DNA from: Hirsutella rhossiliensis
Lineage: Eukaryota > Ascomycota > Sordariomycetes > Hypocreales > Ophiocordycipitaceae
Reading direction: 5' to 3'
Assembly (NCBI RefSeq): GCF_020360975.1
Contig: NW_025408671.1
Coordinates: 682,001 to 746,000, forward strand
Length of the DNA stretch: 64,000 nucleotides
Under the pieces are notes generated by a model. It saw only the letters and a program-made list of their open reading frames with translations. It searched no databases and had not been told where the DNA came from. Below are positions 59,757-64,000 of this stretch, in pieces. Both the position numbers and the translations under genes were made by a program. Position 1 is the stretch's first letter. Every line of letters begins with the position of its first letter.

Positions 59757-60233
59757 TGTCGCGAAGCGTGGCCTGATTTCGTAGTTCTCGGAGATATCCC
59801 TTAGCACGAGGGACCTAGGAAGCTAAAAAACAGGTTTTAAGGAAGGAGCTGAAAGGAGGTGCAGAGAGGAGGGTGGGGGCAAGAGGGGAAGCAGAAGTGG
59901 CGATGGCTTCCTATAGAGGTAGCGAGAAATAAGACGGAAGTGCCGGCAACGGCTAGAAAGGAGGGGAAAAACCGGCAAAAAGCTCGGTAGTCGAGAGGAT
60001 ATTAGTAGCTTCTTTAAGCAGGATCTTTCTTTATTAATTAAGATACTAGACGGGTATAAAGAAGGGCGTTAGATAGAGGAAAGAAGGAGAATTAAGGCAA
60101 TATAACAATCACTCCCCTACCGCAATTGCTGCTTCCGTAAGAATCAAATCTCTCTGCCCTGCCTATCCGACCCCTTACTTCTAATTTTACCTTCGTGCAT
60201 TTTTATGCACTTCTCGCATCTCTCTTCGCGAGA
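59757..60233 (+). repeat. Copia-3 5' LTR
   Basis: 477 bp with intact ends TGTCGCGAAG and CTTCGCGAGA, the best preserved copy of this LTR. A TATA-like TATAAAGA lies at 60055-60062. Confidence 0.92.
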
Positions 60234-60298
60234 GTTATAAGCCCGGGAGGGGTGGCAAACCACCCCTGCAACTTCCGGTGACTGCGCGTTGCGGGGTA

Positions 60299-62138
60299 AG
60301 TCCCTGCACATAGAAATGGGCACCCCCCTGTTTTGGGCACCCAAGATGGGTGCCCAACCTAAACGGCTGCGTCAACTTCAACAGCAAATTTCACCGCGGA
60401 AACGCATCCAATCTGCTAAAAAATTGACGCATGTGTCTTCAAGCCACTACTGATGAAATATACAGAGTCTGACATTCACAGCGCCCTTGAGGCAATCGCC
60501 AATGGCGGATCCGCCAAGAAGGCTGCTCGCGATTGGGGCGTCCCGAGGGCAACTCTTTACAATCGCATGCATGGTCACGAATGCAGAAAGGATGCATTTT
60601 CTGCTCTTCAGAGGCTTTCTCAGACACAGGAAAAGCAACTTACCGAATGGATTCTCATTCAGGACGCCTTGGGCCTTCCTCCCACTCACTCGCAGATCAG
60701 GCAGTTCGCGCAGCGCATGCTCGCCGTCAAAGGAGACCACACACCGCTCGGAAAACACTGGATGCAAGCATTTTTAAGACGAAATCCTGCAGTTCGGACC
60801 CAGAAGTGCCATCACAGAGACTCTGCGCGTGTCAACGGCGCTTCTACCGAGGTAATTCGGCCTTGGTTCAACAATTTCTTCCTTCCCGAGATTCTGGCTA
60901 TTAAGCCGGAGAACAGGTACAACATGGATGAAGCAGGCATCATGGAAGGACTTGGGGAGAATGGCCTGGTCGTTGGCAGTGCTGAAAAACGATCTGTACA
61001 AAGAAGACGCCTGGTTCTCGGGTCTGGACGTCGTTCATCGAGTGCGTGTCCGCTGCCGGCACCTTCCTCCACCCGTCATTTTCAAGGGCAAATCGGTCCA
61101 GCAACAGTGGTTCCCAGAAGATCTCAGTACTTTTAGTGACTGGCAATTCACTGCGACAAAGAACGGCTGGACTTCGGACCAAACTGCGGTGGAGTGGCTC
61201 GAAAAGGTGTTCATTCCAAGAACCCAGCCACCCGACCCTTCGGAGCGAAGACTGCTAGTATTGGACGGCCACCGAAGTCACGAGACGGGTGACTTCATGT
61301 ATCTATGCTACCAGCATCAGATTCACCTTCTTTTCTTACCTCCCATACCTCTCATGTGCTGCAACCGCTCGATTTGTCTGTCTTCCGCTCTTAAGCACTA
61401 CTACCGCAAACAGGTCGGATTTCTCAGCCTCCTGACCGATTCAAGCCCAGTCGGCAAGCAAAACTTTCTTTCCTGCTACCAGAAAGCACGCGAGCAAGCG
61501 CTCACTGTGTCAAACATCAAGGGTGGCTGGAAAGCGACGGGTTTGTGGCCGGTGTCGATGGCGAAGCCACTTTGAGCCCTCTTCTGCTGGAGAACAGCAA
61601 CAGACGCAAAAGAACGCGAAAAATGTGGCCAATGCATCAATAGCCACTTACCCACCAGTGACTGGCAATCAGACACATCCCAGATTGCGTGGTCGACCCC
61701 GAGGCGCTCGCAAGATCTGAAGGTTCAGGTAGTTCAATTCAACCAGCTAGACGACGACGTGCCCACGAAGAGATTGCTGTTCAGGAAGATCACAAAGGGT
61801 TTGACGAGAAGGATGGCCTTTTAGCAAAAGCTCAATTGCAGATTCAGGCACTGAAACACAATTGGCGGCCGTCAAGCCGAAAAAGGAAGAGGGTGGTCAC
61901 GAGCCCGAATTCGAGGTTCGCCAATATTGAGGCAATACGACGGGCGCAGGAGGAGGTGAACGCAGCTGAGAATGAAGAATCTGATGAAACCGAGCTGAGG
62001 TTTCAGAAATAGGTGACGATTGTATCGTAGTGCACGGTGGTGGGCAGTGAGAAGGGATTGAATTAATGGTGTTGAAAATGGTCGTGATTTTTTGGGGTGC
62101 CCAAAACAGGGGGGTGCCCATTTCTATGTGCAGGGACT
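60299..62138 (+). mobile_element. Fot1/pogo-type DNA transposon
   Basis: 1840-bp element with 44-bp perfect terminal inverted repeats (60299-60342, 62095-62138) starting AGTCCCTGCACATAG, flanked by TA on both sides (60297-60298, 62139-62140). Fot1 of Fusarium has about 1.9 kb, 44-bp inverted repeats and TA duplication, so size and structure match the family. Next to the left repeat is a second hairpin, TTGGGCACCC-N5-GGGTGCCCAA (60333-60357). It encodes a transposase with frameshifts and is not RIP-mutated. The perfect repeats suggest it may still be mobilisable in trans. Confidence 0.93.
60453..62012 (+). pseudogene. Pogo-family transposase, frameshifted
   Basis: DDE transposase acting in the nucleus on its own inverted repeats. 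ATG at 60453. Residues 2-45 form a psq-type helix-turn-helix, about 50-120 a CENP-B-type second DNA-binding domain. First Asp in YNMDEAGIM (60927), second in LVLDGHRSH (61264), third in LQPLD (61371) but in another frame. Frames change near 61015, 61070, 61345 and 61390, each probably by a one- or two-base indel. The C-terminal RKRVVTSPNSRFANIEAIRRAQEEV-type tail (split here: KRKRVVTSPNS, FANIEAIRRAQ) ends at 62012 after more shifts. A stop at 61573 precedes it. No RIP-type stops. Inactive as it stands. Confidence 0.88.
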
Positions 62139-62275
62139 TAATACCCGTAGATAGCCGTGTACCCCCTCCTTCTCTTGGATTTCCCTGGGTAACGGGCGCG
62201 GTGCTTGGTGTTCGACTCCCGCGTCGTGGGCTAAGGTCCAGGAATCCCGGCGGAGCCGCGATCCCTGAGGGGGTG

Positions 62276-62373
62276 TGTCGGGAAGCGGTTGTTAGATATA
62301 TGTGTTAATTGCAGCGCACCTGTCGGAGCGCGCGTTCCACTTTTGCCTGCGTGGCGCAATGGTCTTCGCGAGA
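62276..62373 (+). repeat. TRIM-like LTR with tRNA-like 3' end
   Basis: 98 bp, TGTCGGGAAGCGG to CTTCGCGAGA, the unmutated version of 27033-27132. Near its end, GCCTGCGTGGCGCAATGGT (62345-62363) looks like the 5' part of a Met-type tRNA and contains a perfect Pol III A-box match, TGGCGCAATGG. There is no anticodon arm or B box in the right place, so it is not a tRNA gene. Confidence 0.65.
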
Positions 62374-64000
62374 GTTATGAGCCCGGGAGGAATAGAATTC
62401 CTATACCTTCCGGCTGCTGCAAAAGGCACCTTTCTTGCATCCCTCGTAGCTTCCTTTTACCCCTCTTACTAGAAAAGCCGATTTTTAACCGACTTTTCTA
62501 CCCTTCCCCGCAACAATAACGAAAACCGACTCCTCTACCGTCCCTGCGGTCCGTAGGACGATTCTTATAGAGCCCTAAGATTAGGATAAGTAGGTAAAGG
62601 AGCTACGGGCTCGTATAGGTAGAACTATCTATAATTTAGTCTTCTCTAATAAGTAGGACCCTCTCGAGCCCCCTCTTCGTCCTAAAATAATAGAATTTAT
62701 AGAGGGAGCTTCCCTCTTCTCCGAGCTAACCTCCGTATAATAGAGAGCTTTTTCTGCTGCCTTAGGTAACTACGAGAGTCACTATAAGGAATACCTTTAC
62801 GAGACGAAGCTGCTAACTGCTGCACGCACGGCAATAACGGAATCCGTTAGTGCCGTAAAGCTAATCACTCTTTAAGAGGAAGAGACTCCTAGGCAGTGGC
62901 TTTTAAAGCTCGAGACCTCGATAGCTCCCTTAAGGGGCTATATAACTAACCGTATTAGGAAGACCTATACGGTATATCTAGGAGCCTTCTTTACTAGAAA
63001 CCTACTAGCTTCGTCGTAGCTAGCTACGTAGGAAGAAATCCTCGAGGAAGCTAACTAATACTTCCTTATAGAAGCTCTTTCCGGCTAGTGGCTACGGGAT
63101 ATATCTCTGCTAATAAAGCCTATTAGTAACGGTTACTCGACTATCTTTCGAGAAGCTAGCCGGGAATTAGACGAAGAGGCTGCTAGAGTATAATAGCAAG
63201 CAGTCTTATTCCTTCGTGGCCAGCACTCGACCTAGACGGCTCGACCTGCTGCCCCTGCAGCTGCTGCAGCCCCTGTTGCTGCGGCTCCCGCTGCTGCTAC
63301 TGCGGCTGTTGCTCCTTCGGCTCCTCCCTCGAGAGCCTTAACGCCGTCGTTAACTATAGCTGCGGCCCCGGCCCCGGCTCCGTATCTTACTCCGGGCCCG
63401 GCCCCGGTCCCGTTAGTTAGACCGGCCCGACTAGTCCCCTAATAGACCTTTCAGTCCGTTAGTCGAAAAATTAGGGAACTAGTCGAAATCGAACCTCTTC
63501 GTTAAAATTAGCAATAAGGGGTAAAAAGGGGAGGTTTTTAAGTAGACCTTCCGGATCGGGACGAGGATTCCTCGAAGAAACGAAAGACTAGGCGAAACGG
63601 CTGCCTAGCCTATAAATCCCTAGGCTATCGATTATCACAATGCTAGTAGGTCTTCGAGGAAAACCGACCTAAAGGATTTAACCCTTTAAAGAGGCTATAA
63701 GAAACGATATAATAGTCTCTTAAGGGGGACCCCTCGTTATAGAAGAAGATAGACGAGATTCGGGTTACTAAGAAATAGCAACTAACGCCGCTGCCCTTAT
63801 TCGAGCCGCAAATTCGAGGAAAAATCGTTAGTATAGTAAATCCGGTATTCGTCTTCCCTACGGATTAGCAAGACCAACTATTAGGACCCTCTAACTATCC
63901 CCTACGAAAATCAGCTATCCTTAACTCTAGTGCTTCCCTCGATATCTATAATATACTCTTACGATTCCGGTCCTTTAAGAAGGCACGGAAGGAATATCTT
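62374..64000 (+). pseudogene. Copia-3 primer site, gag and start of pol (partial)
   Basis: Primer site GTTATGAGCCCGGGAGG at 62374-62390, the least mutated version. Gag from about 62545 to 63430 aligns with that of Copia-1, with stops at former Gln/Trp codons. The Ala/Pro/Gln linker near 63245-63420 is longer than in Copia-1 (extra GCTGCTGCAGCC-type units). The protease region is reached near 63930. The element continues outside the window. Confidence 0.85.

Larger units (their letters stand above)
60234..62373 (+). mobile_element. TRIM-like segment at the Copia-3 primer site
   Basis: After the copia LTR and primer site (60234-60250), the sequence is that of the TRIM-like element at 26734-27132, not copia. 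The inside is at 60251-60296 and 62141-62275, split by the pogo element, and an LTR is at 62276-62373. Then primer site and copia gag follow. The hairpin GGGGTGGCAAACCACCCC is conserved. The junction block CTTCGCGAGAGTTATRAGCCCGGGAGG, shared by copia and TRIM, occurs on both sides (60224-60250, 62364-62390). So the segment most likely arose by recombination or template switching at this shared block. It is hardly RIP-mutated. Confidence 0.75.
59757..64000 (+). mobile_element. Copia-3: partial Ty1/copia element with nested insertions
   Basis: Third member of the Copia-1/2 family, the least RIP-mutated one. LTR at 59757-60233, then a TRIM-like segment that contains a pogo transposon. The copia primer site and gag follow at 62374-64000, where the window ends within the protease region. 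The left target sequence is TTTAT (59752-59756); the right end is not available. Confidence 0.9.

Noticed and set aside
60487..60904. Overlapping open frames within the pogo element
   Set aside because: They are out-of-frame shadows of the transposase DNA-binding domains.
62345..62390. Possible tRNA-Met gene
   Set aside because: Only the first 19 bases look like a tRNA. No acceptor closure, anticodon arm or B box at the right distance; the sequence continues as a retroelement primer site.

Overview
The window looks like a transposon graveyard from a filamentous ascomycete (Pezizomycotina). I see no host gene, no tRNA or rRNA gene and no CRISPR array. Most of it has almost no CpA or TpG dinucleotides (none at all in bases 1-120) while CpG is kept. 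Reading frames of recognisable retrotransposons are broken almost only by TAG/TAA codons at former CAG, CAA or TGG positions, and ATG codons have become ATA. That is the footprint of repeat-induced point mutation (RIP). The two LTRs of the first element differ essentially only by C-to-T and G-to-A changes, nearly all in CpA/TpG context.

Layout. 126-6153: a Ty1/copia element (Copia-1) with target duplication ATTAG. 6375-28164: a three-level nest of Ty3/gypsy elements. D (duplication TATAT) holds C (13134-26133, ATAAT), which holds B (14902-21777, opposite strand, GAAGC/AAAGC); D also carries a 399-bp TRIM-like element (26734-27132) and a 568-bp solo LTR (27222-27789). 28593-47043: gypsy F, split by Copia-2 (29464-35791, AAACC) and by an un-RIPped copia element H (37314-43488, TAATT). 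47237 to past 59756: gypsy G, same family as F but inverted, carrying a second 568-bp solo LTR (48966-49533) and an un-RIPped, deleted and rearranged copia element I (53289-57803, TTTAT). 59757-64000: Copia-3 inserted in G's LTR, with a TRIM-like segment at its primer-binding site that was itself hit by a Fot1/pogo-type DNA transposon (60299-62138, 44-bp perfect inverted repeats, TA duplication). Copia-3 runs off the end.

Candidate novel system: the gypsy elements carry an extra gene in antisense, between the end of pol and the 3' LTR. In B (15347-16303) it is a 319-codon frame interrupted only by nine TAG codons, encoding an Ala-rich protein with an acidic tract and a lysine/arginine-rich, NLS-like tail. 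B and the related C share six aligned Cys/Tyr positions spaced X2-X6-X10/11-X2-X6, where Tyr codons (TAC/TAT) are what RIP makes of Cys codons (TGC/TGT). This is the spacing of a fungal Zn(II)2Cys6 cluster. D, F and G carry antisense frames in the same place; those of F and G share a coiled-coil-like C-terminal part. All function statements for this gene are inference.

The TRIM-like element shares LTR ends and primer-binding site with the copia family, so Copia-1/2/3 are its likely helpers. The un-RIPped elements (H, I, the pogo element) have sharp composition boundaries at their ends and decay by indels, so they either arrived after RIP stopped here or never met the conditions for it.
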